Positions 38,520 through 51,658 of a DNA stretch of 64,000 bases are shown here, piece after piece. This DNA comes from Cyprinodon diabolis (lineage: Eukaryota; Chordata; Actinopteri; Cyprinodontiformes; Cyprinodontidae), in NCBI GenBank assembly GCA_030533445.1, contig CM060071.1:992001-1056000 (forward strand), written 5' to 3'. Under the pieces are notes generated by a model, which ran no database searches, was not told the DNA's origin, and saw nothing but the letters and a program-made list of their open reading frames with translations. Position numbers and translations under genes: made by a program. The first letter of the stretch is position 1. The number at the start of each line of letters is the position of its first letter.

Positions 38520-39686
38520 CAAAGGAGGGGCTGATGTTGGCTACTGCTGCCGGCAGAGCCTGACATCGGAGTGGCTGATGTGGCTACTGCTGACGACAGA
38601 GCCTGAAATCGGAGTGGCTGATTGTGGCTACTGCTGCCGACAGAGCCTGACATCGGAGTGGCTGATGGTGCCCGCTGCTGCCGGCAGAGCCCTGACATCG
38701 GAGTGGCTGATGGTGCTCGCTGCTGCTGGCAGAGCCTGATATCGGAGTGGGTGATGGTGCCCGCTGCTGCTGGCAGAGGCCTGACATCGGAGTGGCTGAT
38801 GGTGGCTACTGCTGCCGACAGAATCTGACATCGCAGTGGCTGATGGTGCCCGCTGCTGCTTGCACAGCCCTGACATCGGAGTGGCTGATGGTGCCCGCTG
38901 CTGCTGACAGAGCCTGACATCGGAATGGCTGATGGTGCCCGCTGCTGCCGGCAGAGCCTGACATCGGATTGGCTGATGGTGCCCGCTGCTGCCGGCAGAG
39001 CCTGACATCGGAGTGGCTGATGGTGCCCGCTGCTGCCGGCAGAGCCTGACATCGGAGTGGCTGATGGTGCCCGCTGCTGACGACAGAGCCTGACATCAGA
39101 GTGGCTGATGGTGCCCGCTGCTGCCGACAGAGCCTGACATCGGAGTGGCTGATGGTGGCTACTGCTGCCGACAGAGCCTGACATCGGAGTGGCTGATGGT
39201 GCCCGCTGCTGCCGACAGAGCCTGACATTGCAGGGGCTGATGTGGCTACTGCTGCCGATAGAGCCTGACATCGGAGTGGCTGATGTGGCTACTGCTGCTA
39301 ACAGAGCCTGACATCGGAGTGGCTGATGTGGCTACTGCTGACGACAGAGCCTGACATCGGAGTGGCTGATGTTGGCCACTGCTGCCGGCAGAGCCTGACA
39401 TCGGAGTGGCAACATCGGAGTGGCTGATGGTGCCCGCTGCTGCCGACAGAGCCTGACATCGGAGTGGCTGATGGTGCCCGGTGCTGTCGACAGAGCCTGA
39501 CATCGGAGTGGCTGATGGTGCCCGCTGCTGCCGACAGAGCCTGACATTGCAGGGGCTGATGGTGCCTGCTGCTGCCGACAGAGCCTGACATCGGTGTGGC
39601 TGATGTGGCTACTGCTGCCGATAGAGCCTGACATCGGAGTGGCTGATGTGGCTACTGCTGCCGGCAGAGCCTGACATCGGAGTGGC
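38520..39686. repeat. Duplication E1, left copy, starts at gap (array B)
   Basis: It matches 51659-52781. Offset is 13,139 at the start (CAAAGGAGGGG at 38520/51659; CGGAATGG at 38921/52060) and 13,095 later (GCTAACAG at 39297/52392; GTGGCAAC at 39406/52501); the 44-bp step is one unit absent from the right copy. The pair separates at 39686, where this copy has GCTGATG and the partner GCTTATG. Confidence 0.9.
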
Positions 39687-41279
39687 TGATGTGGCTACTG
39701 CTGCCGGCAGAGCCTGACATCGGAGTGGCTGATGTTGGCTACTGCTGCCGGCAGAGCCTGACATCGGATTGGCTGATGTTGGCTACTGCTGCCGGCAGAG
39801 CCACACATCGGAGTGGCTTATGTAGCTACTGCTGACGACAGAGCCTGACATCGGAGTGGCTGATGTTGGCTACTGCTGCCGGCAGAGCCTGACATCGGAG
39901 TGGCTGATGTGGCTACTGCTGCCGTCAGAGCCTGACATCGGAGTGGCTGATGGTGGCTACTGCTGCCGACAGAGCCCTGACATCGGAGTGGCTGATGGTG
40001 CCCGCTGCTGCCGACAGAGCCTGACATTGCAGTGGCTGATGGTGCCCGCTGCTGCCGACAGAGCCTGACATCGGAGTGGCTGATGTGGCTACTGCTGACG
40101 ACAGAGCCTGACATCGGAGTGGCTTATGTGGCTACTGCTGACGACAGAGCCTGACATCGGAGTGGCTGATGTGGCTACTGCTGACGACAGAGCCTGACAT
40201 CGGAGTGGCTTATGTGGCTACTGCTGACGACAGAGCCTGACATCGGAGTGGCTGATGTTGGCTACTGCTGCCGGCAGAGCCTGACATCGGAGTGGCTGAT
40301 GTGGCTACTGCTGACGACAGAGCCTGACATCGGAGTGGCTGATGGTGCCCGCTGCTGCCGACAGAGCCTGACATCGGAGTGGCTGATGGTGCCTGCTGCT
40401 GCCGACAGAGCCTGACATCGGTGTGGCTGATGTGGCTACTGCTGCCGATAGAGCCTGACATCGGAGTGGCTGATGTGGCTACTGCTGACGACAGAGCCTG
40501 ACATCGGAGTGGCTGATGTTGGCTACTGCTGCCGGCAGAGCCTGACATCGGAGTGGCTGATGTTGGCTACTGCTGCCGGCAGAGCCACACATCGGAGTGG
40601 CTTATGTGGCTACTGCTGACGACAGAGCCTGACATCGGAGTGGCTGATGTTGGCTACTGCTGCCGGCAGAGCCTGACATCGGAGTGGCTGATGTGGCTAC
40701 TGCTGCCGACAGAGCCTGACATCGGAGTGGCTGATGGTGGCTACTGCTGCCGACAGAGCGTGACATCGGAGTGGCTGATGGTGCCCGCTGCTGCCGGCAG
40801 AGCCCTGACATCGGAGTGGCTGATGGTGCCCGCTGCTGCCGACAGAGCCTGACATTGGAGTGGCTGATGGTGCCCGCTGCTGACGACAGAGCCTGACATC
40901 GGAGTGGCTGATGGTGGCTACTGCTGACGACAGAGCCTGACATCGGAGTGGCTGATGGTGGCTACTGCTGCCGACAGAGCGTGACATCGGAGTGGCTGAT
41001 GGTGCCCGCTGCTGCCGGCAGAGCCCTGACATCGGAGTGGCTGATGGTGCCCGCTGCTGCCGACAGAGCCTGACATCGCAGTGGCTGATGGTGCCCGCTG
41101 CTGCCGACAGAGCCTGACATCGGAGTGGCTGATGTGGCTACTGCTGACGACAGAGCCTGACATCGGAGTGGCTTATGTGGCTACTGCTGACGACAGAGCC
41201 TGACATCGGAGTGGCTTATGTGGCTACTGCTGACGACAGAGCCTGACATCGGAGTGGCTGATGTTGGCTACTGCTGCCG

Positions 41280-42490
41280 GCAGAGCCTGACATCGGAGTG
41301 GCTGATGTTGGCTACTGCTGCCGGCAGAGCCTGACATCGGAGTGGCTGATGTTGGCTACTGCTGCCGGCAGAGCCACACATCGGAGTGGCTTATGTGGCT
41401 ACTGCTGACGACAGAGCCTGACATCGGAGTGGCTGATGTTGGCTACTGCTGCCGGCAGAGCCTGACATCGGAGTGGCTGATGTGGCTACTGCTGCCGACA
41501 GAGCCTGACATCGGAGTGGCTGATGGTGGCTACTGTTGCCGACAGAGCGTGACATCGGAGTGGCTGATGGTGCCCGCTGCTGCCGGCAGAGCCCTGACAT
41601 CAGAGTGGCTGATGGTGCCCGCTGCTGCCGACAGAGCCTGACATCGGAGTGGCTGTTGTGGCTACTGCTGACGACAGAGCCTGACATCGGAGTGGCTTAT
41701 GTGGCTACTGCTGACGACAGAGCCTGACATCGGAGTGGCTGATGTGGCTACTGCTGACGACAGAGCCTGACATCGGAGTGGCTTATGTGGCTACTGCTGA
41801 CGACAGAGCCTGACATCGGAGTGGCTGATGTTGGCTACTGCTGCCGGCAGAGCCTGACATCGGAGTGGCTGATGTTGGCTACTGCTGCCGGCAGAGCCTG
41901 ACATCGGAGTGGCTGATGTTGGCTACTGCTGCCGGCAGAGCCACACATCGGAGTGGCTTATGTGGCTACTGCTGACGACAGAGCCTGACATCGGAGTGGC
42001 TGATGTTGGCTACTGCTGCCGGCAGAGCCTGACATCGGAGTGGCTGATGTGGCTACTGCTGCCGAAGGAGCCTGACATCGGAGTGGCTGATGGTGTCTAC
42101 TGCTGCCGACAAAGCGTGACATCGGAGTGGCTGATGGTGCCCGCTGCTGCCGGCAGAGCCCTGACATCAGAGTGGCTGATGGTGCCCGCTGCTGCCGACA
42201 GAGCCTGACATTGGAGTGGCTGATGGTGCCCGCTGCTGACGACAGAGCCTGACATCGGAGTGGCTGATGGTGGCTACTGCTGCCGACAGAGCGTGACATC
42301 GGAGTGGCTGATGGTGCCCGCTGCTGCCGGCAGAGCCCTGACATCGGAGTGGCTGATGGTGCCCGCTGCTGCCGACAGAGCCTGACATTGCAGTGGCTGA
42401 TGGTGCCCGCTGCTGCCGACAGAGCCTGACATCGGAGTGGCTGATGTGGCTACTGCTGACGACAGAGCCTGACATCGGAGTGGCTTATGT
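41280..42490. repeat. Duplication E2, left copy (array B)
   Basis: Offset 2,452 to 43732-44942, held at 41374/43826 and 41941/44393 (AGCCACACATCGG variant) and 42386/44838 (CATTGCAG). Inside each copy the CCACACATC marker recurs 567 bp apart (13 units), so a 13-unit tandem duplication preceded the larger one. Confidence 0.82.
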
Positions 42491-42940
42491 GGCTACTGCT
42501 GCCGATAGAGCCTGACATCGGAGTGGCTGATGGTGTCTACTGCTGCCGACAAAGCGTGACATCGGAGTGGCTGATGGTGCCCGCTGCTGCCGGCAGAGCC
42601 CTGACATCAGAGTGGCTGATGGTGCCCGCTGCTGCCGACAGAGCCTGACATTGGAGTGGCTGATGGTGCCCGCTGCTGACGACAGAGCCTGACATCGGAG
42701 TGGCTGATGGTGGCTACTGCTGCCGACAGAGCGTGACATCGGAGTGGCTGATGGTGCCCGCTGCTGCCGGCAGAGCCCTGACATCGGAGTGGCTGATGGT
42801 GCCCGCTGCTGCCGACAGAGCCTGACATTGCAGTGGCTGATGGTGCCCGCTGCTGCCGACAGAGCCTGACATCGGAGTGGCTGATGTGGCTACTGCTGAC
42901 GACAGAGCCTGACATCGGAGTGGCTTATGTGGCTACTGCT
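42061..42940. repeat. 440-bp (10-unit) tandem duplication (array B)
   Basis: Two adjacent 440-bp copies, 42061-42500 and 42501-42940. Anchors 42092/42532 (GGTGTCTACTG), 42386/42826 (CATTGCAG) and 42501/42941 (GCCGATAGAG) are exactly 440 bp apart. It is not present in the 43.7-44.9-kb copy of the surrounding block, so it arose after that duplication or was lost there. Confidence 0.88.
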
Positions 42941-43731
42941 GCCGATAGAGCCTGACATCGGAGTGGCTGATGTGGCTACTGGTGCCGGCAGAGCCTGACA
43001 TCGGAGTGGCTTATGTTGGCTACTGCTGCCGGCAGAGCCTGACATCGGAGTGGCTGATGTTGGCTACTGCTGCCGGCAGAGCCACACATCGGAGTGGCTT
43101 ATGTGGCTACTGCTGACGACAGAGCCTGACATCGGAGTGGCTGATGTTGGCTACTGCTGCCGGCAGAGCCTGACATCGGAGTGGCTGATGTGGCTACTGC
43201 TGCCGACAGAGCCTGACATCGGAGTGGCTGATGGTGGCTACTGCTGCCGACAGAGCGTGACATCGGAGTGGCTGATGGTGCCCGCTGCTGCCGGCAGAGC
43301 CCTGACATCGGAGTGGCTGATGGTGCCCGCTGCTGCCGACAGAGCCTGACATTGGAGTGGCTGATGGTGCCCGCTGCTGACGACAGAGCCTGACATCGGA
43401 GTGGCTGATGGTGGCTACTGCTGCCGACAGAGCGTGACATCGGAGTGGCTGATGGTGCCCGCTGCTGCCGGCAGAGCCCTGACATCGGAGTGGCTGATGG
43501 TGCCCGCTGCTGCCGACAGAGCCTGACATTGCAGTGGCTGATGGTGCCCGCTGCTGCCGACAGAGCCTGACATCGGAGTGGCTGATGTGGCTACTGCTGA
43601 CGACAGAGCCTGACATCGGAGTGGCTTATGTGGCTACTGCTGACGACAGAGCCTGACATCGGAGTGGCTGATGTGGCTACTGCTGACGACAGAGCCTGAC
43701 ATCGGAGTGGCTTATGTGGCTACTGCTGCCG

Positions 43732-44942
43732 GCAGAGCCTGACATCGGAGTGGCTGATGTTGGCTACTGCTGCCGGCAGAGCCTGACATCGGAGTGGCTG
43801 ATGTTGGCTACTGCTGCCGGCAGAGCCACACATCGGAGTGGCTTATGTGGCTACTGCTGACGACAGAGCCTGACATCGGAGTGGCTGATGTTGGCTACTG
43901 CTGCCGGCAGAGCCTGACATCGGAGTGGCTGATGTGGCTACTGCTGCCGACAGAGCCTGACATCGGAGTGGCTGATGGTGGCTACTGCTGCCGACAGAGC
44001 GTGACATCGGAGTGGCTGATGGTGCCCGCTGCTGCCGGCAGAGCCCTGACATCAGAGTGGCTGATGGTGCCCGCTGCTGCCGACAGAGCCTGACATCGGA
44101 GTGGCTGATGTGGCTACTGCTGACGACAGAGCCTGACATCGGAGTGGCTTATGTGGCTACTGCTGACGACAGAGCCTGACATCGGAGTGGCTGATGTGGC
44201 TACTGCTGACGACAGAGCCTGACATCGGAGTGGCTTATGTGGCTACTGCTGACGACAGAGCCTGACATCGGAGTGGCTGATGTTGGCTACTGCTGCCGGC
44301 AGAGCCTGACATCGGAGTGGCTGATGTTGGCTACTGCTGCCGGCAGAGCCTGACATCGGAGTGGCTGATGTTGGCTACTGCTTCCGGCAGAGCCACACAT
44401 CGGAGTGGCTTATGTGGCTACTGCTGACGACAGAGCCTGACATCGGAGTGGCTGATGTTGGCTACTGCTGCCGGCAGAGCCTGACATCGGAGTGGCTGAT
44501 GTGGCTACTGCTGCCGACAGAGCCTGACATCGGAGTGGCTGATGGTGGCTACTGCTGCCGACAGAGCGTGACATCGGAGTGGCTGATGGTGCCCGCTGCT
44601 GCCGGCAGAGCCCTGACATCAGAGTGGCTGATGGTGCCCGCTGCTGCCGACAGAGCCTGACATTGGAGTGGCTGATGGTGCCCGCTGCTGACGACAGAGC
44701 CTGACATCGGAGTGGCTGATGGTGGCTACTGCTGCCGACAGAGCGTGACATCGGAGTGGCTGATGGTGCCCGCTGCTGCCGGCAGAGCCCTGACATCGGA
44801 GTGGCTGATGGTGCCCGCTGCTGCCGACAGAGCCTGACATTGCAGTGGCTGATGGTGCCCGCTGCTGCCGACAGAGCCTGACATCGGAGTGGCTGATGTG
44901 GCTACTGCTGACGACAGAGCCTGACATCGGAGTGGCTTATGT
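43732..44942. repeat. Duplication E2, right copy (array B)
   Basis: The partner of 41280-42490. CCACACATC markers are at 43826 and 44393. The single-base variant CTGCTTCCGGCAG at about 44380 is private to this copy; CTGTTGCCGACAG at about 41535 is private to the left copy. Confidence 0.82.
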
Positions 44943-45220
44943 GGCTACTGCTGACGACAGAGCCTGACATCGGAGTGGCTGATGTGGCTACTGCTGACGA
45001 CAGAGCCTGACATCGGAGTGGCTTATGTGGCTACTGCTGACGACAGAGCCTGACATCGGAGTGGCTGATGTTGGCTACTGCTGCCGGCAGAGCCTGACAT
45101 CGGAGTGGCTGATGTGGCTACTGCTGACGACAGAGCCTGACATCGGAGTGGCTGATGGTGCCCGCTGCTGCCGACAGAGCCTGACATCGGAGTGGCTGAT
45201 GGTGCCCGCTGCTGCCGGCA

Positions 45221-47640
45221 GATTCTGACATCGGTGTGGCTGATGGTGGCTACTGCTGCCGACAGAGCTTGACATCGGAGTGGCTGATGGTGGCTACTGC
45301 TGCCTGCAGAGCCTGACATCGGAGTGGCTGATGGTGGCTACTGCTGCCGATAGAGACTGACATCGGAGTGGCTGATGTGGCTACTGCTGCCGATAGAGCC
45401 TGACATCGGAGTGGCTGATGTGGCTACTGCTGCCGGCAGAGCCTGACATCGGAGTGGCTGATGTTGGCTACTGCTGCCGGCAGAGCCTGACATCGGAGTG
45501 GCTGATGTTGGCTACTGCTGCCGGCAGAGCCTGACATCGGAGTGGCTTATGTGGCTACTGCTGACGACAGAGCCTGACATCGGAGTGGCTGATGTTGGCT
45601 ACTGCTGCCGGCAGAGCCTGACATCGGAGTGGCTGATGTGGCTACTGCTGCCGACAGAGCCTGACATCGGAGTGGCTGATGGTGGCTACTGCTGCCGACA
45701 GAGCGTGACATCGGAGTGGCTGATGGTGTCCGCTGCTGCCGGCAGAGCCCTGACATCGGAGTGGCTGATGGTGCCCGCTGCTGCCGACAGAGCCTGACAT
45801 TGGAGTGGCTGATGGTGCCCGCTGCTGACGACAGAGCCTGACATTGGAGTGGCTTATGTGGCTACTGCTGACGACAGAGCCTGACATCGGAGTGGCTTAT
45901 GTGGCTACTGCTGCTGACAGAGCCTGACATCGGAGTGGCTGATGGTGGCTACTGCTGCCGACAGAGCGTGACATCGGAGTGGCTGATGGTGCCCGCTGCT
46001 GCCGGCAGAGCCCTGACATCGGAGTGGCTGATGGTGCCCGCTGCTGCCGACAGAGCCTGACATTGCAGTGGCTGATGGTGCCCGCTGCTGCCGACAGAGC
46101 CTGACATCGGAGTGGCTGATGTGGCTACTGCTGACGACAGAGCCTGACATCGGAGTGGCTTATGTGGCTACTGCTGACGACAGAGCCTGACATCGGAGTG
46201 GCTGATGTTGGCTACTGCTGCCGGCAGAGCCTGACATCGGATAGGCTGATGTGGCTACTGCTGACGACAGAGCCTGACATCGGAGTGGCTTATGTGGCTA
46301 CTGCTGACGACAGAGCCTGACATCGGAGTGGTTGATGTTGGCTACTGCTGCCGGCAGAGCCTGACATCGGAGTGGCTGATGTGGCTACTGCTGACGACAG
46401 AGCCTGACATCGGAGTGGCTGATGGTGCCCGCTGCTGCCGACAGAGCCTGACATCGGAGTGGCTGATGTTGCCCTCTGCTGCCGGCAGATTCTGACATCG
46501 GCGTGGCTGATGGTGGCTACTGCTGCCGACAGAGCTTGACATCGGAGTGGCTGATGGTGGCTACTGCTGCCTGCAGAGCCTGACATCGGAGTGGCTGATG
46601 GTGGCTACTGCTGCCGATAGAGCCTGACATCGGAGTGGCTGATGTGGCTACTGCTGCCGATAGAGCCTGACATCGGAGTGGCTGATGTGGCTACTGCTGC
46701 CGGCAGAGCCTGACATCGGAGTGGCTGATGTTGGCTACTGCTGCCGGCAGAGCCTGACATCGGAGTGGCTGATGTTGGCTACTGCTGCCGGCAGAGCCTG
46801 ACATCGGAGTGGCTTATGTGGCTACTGCTGACGACAGAGCCTGACATCGGAGTGGCTGATGTTGGCTACTGCTGCCGGCAGAGCCTGACATCGGAGTGGC
46901 TGATGTAGCTACTGCTGCCGACAGAGCCTGACATCGGAGTGGCTGATGGTGGCTACTGCTGCCGACAGAGCGTGACATCGGAGTGGCTGATGGTGTCCGC
47001 TGCTGCCGGCAGAGCCCTGACATCGGAGTGGCTGATGGTGCCCGCTGCTGGCGACAGAGCCTGACATTGGAGTGGCTGATGGTGCCCGCTGCTGACGACA
47101 GAGCCTGACATTGGAGTGGCTTATGTGGCTACTGCTGACGACAGAGCCTGACATCGGAGTGGCTTATGTGGCTACTGCCTCTGACAGAGCCTGACATCGG
47201 AGTGGCTGATGGTGGCTACTGCTGCCGACAGAGCGTGACATCGGAGTGGCTGATGGTGCCCGCTGCTGCCGGCAGAGCCCTGACATCGGAGTGGCTGATG
47301 GTGCCCGCTGCTGCCGACAGAGCCTGACATTGCAGTGGCTGATGGTGCCCGCTGCTGCCGACAGAGCCTGACATCGGAGTGGCTGATGTGGCTACTGCTG
47401 ACGACAGAGCCTGACATCGGAGTGGCTTATGTGGCTACTGCTGACGACAGAGCCTGACATCGGAGTGGCTGATGTTGGCTACTGCTGCCGGCAGAGCCTG
47501 ACATCGGATAGGCTGATGTGGCTACTGCTGACGACAGAGCCTGACATCGGAGTGGCTTATGTGGCTACTGCTGACGACAGAGCCTGACATCGGAGTGGTT
47601 GATGTTGGCTACTGCTGCCGGCAGAGCCTGACATCGGAGT
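45221..47640. repeat. 1,267-bp tandem higher-order repeat (array B)
   Basis: Two adjacent copies. GATTCTGACATCGG at 45221/46488, ATAGGCTGATG at 46241/47508 and GTGGTTGATG at 46328/47595 are all 1,267 bp apart, about 29 units. The second copy ends near 47640, where CCTGACGTTGCAGGGG units begin. Confidence 0.87.
45840..47080. repeat. Duplication E3, left copy (array B)
   Basis: Offset 2,099 to 47939-49135, held at 45901/48000 (GTGGCTACTGCTGCTGACAG), 46061/48160 (CATTGCAG), 46241/48340 (ATAGGCTG), 46328/48427 and 46488/48587. It overlaps the 1,267-bp tandem HOR, so the sector 45-49.5 kb is a compound of at least two duplication events. Confidence 0.82.
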
Positions 47641-47938
47641 GGCTGATGGTGCCCGCTGCTGCCGACAGAGCCTGACGTTGCAGGGGCTGATGGTGCCTGC
47701 TGCTGCCGACAGAGCCTGACATCGGTGTGGCTGATGTGGCTACTGCTGCCGACAGAGCCTGACATCGGAGTGGCTGATGGTGGCTACTGCTGCCGACAGA
47801 GCGTGACATCGGAGTGGCTGATGGTGTCCGCTGCTGCCGGCAGAGCCCTGACATCGGAGTGGCTGATGGTGCCCGCTGCTGCCGGCAGAGCCCTGACATC
47901 GGAGTGGCTGATGGTGCCCGCTGCTGACGACAGAGCCT

Positions 47939-49135
47939 GACATTGGAGTGGCTTATGTGGCTACTGCTGACGACAGAGCCTGACATCGGAGTGGCTTATG
48001 TGGCTACTGCTGCTGACAGAGCCTGACATCGGAGTGGCTGATGGTGGCTACTGCTGCCGACAGAGCGTGACATCGGAGTGGCTGATGGTGCCCGCTGCTG
48101 CCGGCAGAGCCCTGACATCGGAGTGGCTGATGGTGCCCGCTGCTGCCGACAGAGCCTGACATTGCAGTGGCTGATGGTGCCCGCTGCTGCCGACAGAGCC
48201 TGACATCGGAGTGGCTGATGTGGCTACTGCTGACGACAGACCCTGACATCGGAGTGGCTTATGTGGCTACTGCTGACGACAGAGCCTGACATCGGAGTGG
48301 CTGATGTTGGCTACTGCTGCCGGCAGAGCCTGACATCGGATAGGCTGATGTGGCTACTGCTGACGACAGAGCCTGACATCGGAGTGGCTTATGTGGCTAC
48401 TGCTGACGACAGAGCCTGACATCGGAGTGGTTGATGTTGGCTACTGCTGCCGGCAGAGCCTGACATCGGAGTGGCTGATGTGGCCACTGCTGACGACAGA
48501 GCCTGACATCGGAGTGGCTGATGGTGCCCGCTGCTGCCGACAGAGCCTGACATCGGAGTGGCTGATGGTGCCCGCTGCTGCCGGCAGATTCTGACATCGG
48601 TGTGGCTGATGGTGGCTACTGCTGCCGACAGAGCTTGACATCGGAGTGGCTGATGGTGGCTACTGCTGCCTGCAGAGCCTGACATCGGAGTGGCTGATGG
48701 TGGCTACTGCTGCCGATAGAGCCTGACATCGGAGTGGCTGATGTGGCTACTGCTGCCGATAGAGCCTGACATCGGAGTGGCTGATGTGGCTACTGCTGCC
48801 GGCAGAGCCTGACATCGGAGTGGCTGATGTTGGCTACTGCTGCCGGCAGAGCCTGACATCGGAGTGGCTGATGTTGGCTACTGCTGCCGGCAGAGCCTGA
48901 CATCGGAGTGGCTTATGTGGCTACTGCTGACGACAGAGCCTGACATCGGAGTGGCTGATGTTGGCTACTGCTGCCGGCAGAGCCTGACATCGGAGTGGCT
49001 GATGTAGCTACTGCTGCCGACAGAGCCTGACATCGGAGTGGCTGATGGTGGCTACTGCCGCCGACAGAGCGTGACATCGGAGTGGCTGATGGTGTCCGCT
49101 GCTGCCGGCAGAGCCCTGACATCGGAGTGGCTGAT
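47939..49135. repeat. Duplication E3, right copy (array B)
   Basis: The partner of 45840-47080 at offset 2,099. After the block a one-unit indel shifts the match to 2,055 (CTACTGCCTCTGACAG at about 47177 and 49232). Confidence 0.8.
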
Positions 49136-51658
49136 GGTGCCCGCTGCTGACGACAGAGCCTGATATTGGAGTGGCTTATGTGGCTACTGCTGACGACAGA
49201 GCCTGACATCGGAGTGGCTTATGTGGCTACTGCCTCTGACAGAGCCTGACATCGGAGTGGCTGATGGTGGCTACTGCTGCCGACAGAGCGTGACATCGGA
49301 GTGGCTGATGGTGCCCGCTGCTGCCGGCAGAGCCCTGACATCGGAGTGGCTGATGGTGCCCGCTGCTGCCGACAGAGCCTGACATTGCAGTGGCTGATGG
49401 TGCCCGCTGCTGCCGACAGAGCCTGACATCGGATAGGCTGATGTGGCTACTGCTGACGACAGAGCCTGACATCGGAGTGGCTTATGTGGTTACTGCTGAC
49501 GACAGAGCCTGACATCGGAGTGGTTGATGTTGGCTACTGCTGCCGGCAGAGCCTGACATCGGAGTGGCTGATGGTGCCCGCTGCTGCCGACAGAGCCTGA
49601 CGTTGCAGGGGCTGATGGTGCCTGCTGCTGCCGACAGAGCCTGACATCGGTGTGGCTGATGTGGCTACTGCTGCCGATAGAGCCTGACATCGGAGTGGCT
49701 GATGTGGCTACTGCTGCCGGCAGAGCCTGACATCGGAGTGGCTGATGTTGGCTACTGCTGCCGGCAGAGCCTGACATCGGAGTGGCTGATGTTGGCTACT
49801 GCTGCCGGCAGAGCCTGACATCGGAGTGGCTTATGTGGCTACTGCTGACGACAGAGCCTGAAATCGGAGTGGCTGATGTTGGCTACTGCTGCCGGCAGAG
49901 CCTGACATCGGAGTGGCTGATGTGGCTACTGCTGCCGACAGAGCCTGACATCGGAGTGGCTGATGGTTGCTACTGCTGCCGACAGAGCGTGACATCGGAG
50001 TGGCTGATGGTGTCCGCTGCTGCCGGCAGAGCCCTGACATCGGAGTGGCTGATGGTGCCCGCTGCTGCCGGCAGAGCCCTGACATCGGAGTGGCTGATGT
50101 TGCCCGCTGCTGCCGACAGAGCCTGACATTGGAGTGGCTGATGGTGCCCGCTGCTGACGACAGAGCCTGACATCGGAGTGGCTTATGTGGCTACTGCTGA
50201 CGACAGAGCCTGACATCGGAGTGGCTTATGTGGCTACTGCTGCTGACAGAGCCTGACATCGGAGTGGCTGATGGTGCCCGCTGCTGCCGGCAGAGCCCTG
50301 ACATCGGAGTGGCTGATGGTGCCCGCTGCTGCCGGCAGAGCCCTGACATCGGAGTGGCTGATGTGGCTACTGCTGACGACAGAGCCTGACATCGGAGTGG
50401 CTTTTGTGGCTACTGCTGCTGACAGAGCCTGACATCGGAGTGGCTGATGGTGGCTACTGCTGCCGACAGAGCGTGACATCGGAGTGGCTGATGGTGCCCG
50501 CTGCTGCCGGCAGAGCCCTGACATCGGAGTGGCTGATGGTGCCCGCTGCTGCCGACAGAGCCTGACATTGCAGTGGCTGATGGTGCCCGCTGCTGCCGAC
50601 AGAGCCTGACATCGGAGTGGCTTATGTGGCTACTGCTGACGACAGAGCCTGACATCGGAGTGGCCGATGTGGCTACTGCTGACGACAGAGCCTGACATCG
50701 GAGTGGCTTATGTGGCTACTGCTGACGACAGAGCCTGACATCGGAGTGGCCGATGTTGGCTACTGCTGCCGGCAGAGCCTGACATCGGTGTGGCTGATGT
50801 GGCTACTGCTGCCGACAGAGCCTGACATCGGAGTGGCTGATGGTGGCTACTGCTGCCGACAGAGCGTGACATCGGAGTGGCTGATGGTGTCCGCTGCTAC
50901 CGGCAGAGCCCTGACATCGGAGTGGCTGATGGTGCCCGCTGCTGCCGACAGAGCCTGACATTGGAGTGGCTGATGGTGCCCGCTGCTGACGACAGAGCCT
51001 GACATCGGAGTGGCTTATGTGGCTACTGCTGACGACAGAGCCTGACATCGGAGTGGCTTATGTGGCTACTGCTGCTGACAGAGCCTGACATCGGAGTGGC
51101 TGATGGTGGCTACTGCTGCCGACAGAGCGTGACATCGGACTGGCTGATGGTGCCCGCTGCTGCCGGCAGAGCCCTGACATCGGAGTGGCTGATGGTGCCC
51201 GCTGCTGCCGACAGAGCCTGACATTGGAGTGGCTGATGGTGCCCGCTGCTGACGACAGAGCCTGACATCGGAGTGGCTTATGTGGCTACTGCTGACGACA
51301 GAGCCTGACATCGGAGTGGCTTATGTGGCTACTGCTGCTGACAGAGCCTGACATTGGAGTGGCTGATGGTGCCCGCTGCTGACGACAGAGCCTGACATCG
51401 GAGTGGCTGATGGTGGCTACTGCTGCCGACAGAGCGTGACATCGGAGTGGCTGATGGTGCCCGCTGCTGCCGGCAGAGCCCTGACATCGGAGTGGCTGAT
51501 GGTGCCCGCTGCTGCCAACAGAGCCTGACATTGCAGTGGCTGATGGTGCCCGCTGCTGCCGACAGAGCCTGACATCGGTGTGGCTGATGTGGCTACTGCT
51601 GACGACAGAGCCTGACATCGGAGTGGCTGATGTGGCTACTGCTGACGACAGAGCCTGA

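Noticed and set aside
38009..39271. Long minus-strand open frame running through the Ns
   Set aside because: It exists only because Ns contain no stop codons; the real part is array B satellite.
40553..40852. Plus-strand ~99-codon open frames (MADVGYCC..., MWLLLTTEP...) recurring across array B
   Set aside because: They repeat at HOR spacing and are frame shadows of the satellite; TGA in CCTGAC and GCTGATGG closes other frames.
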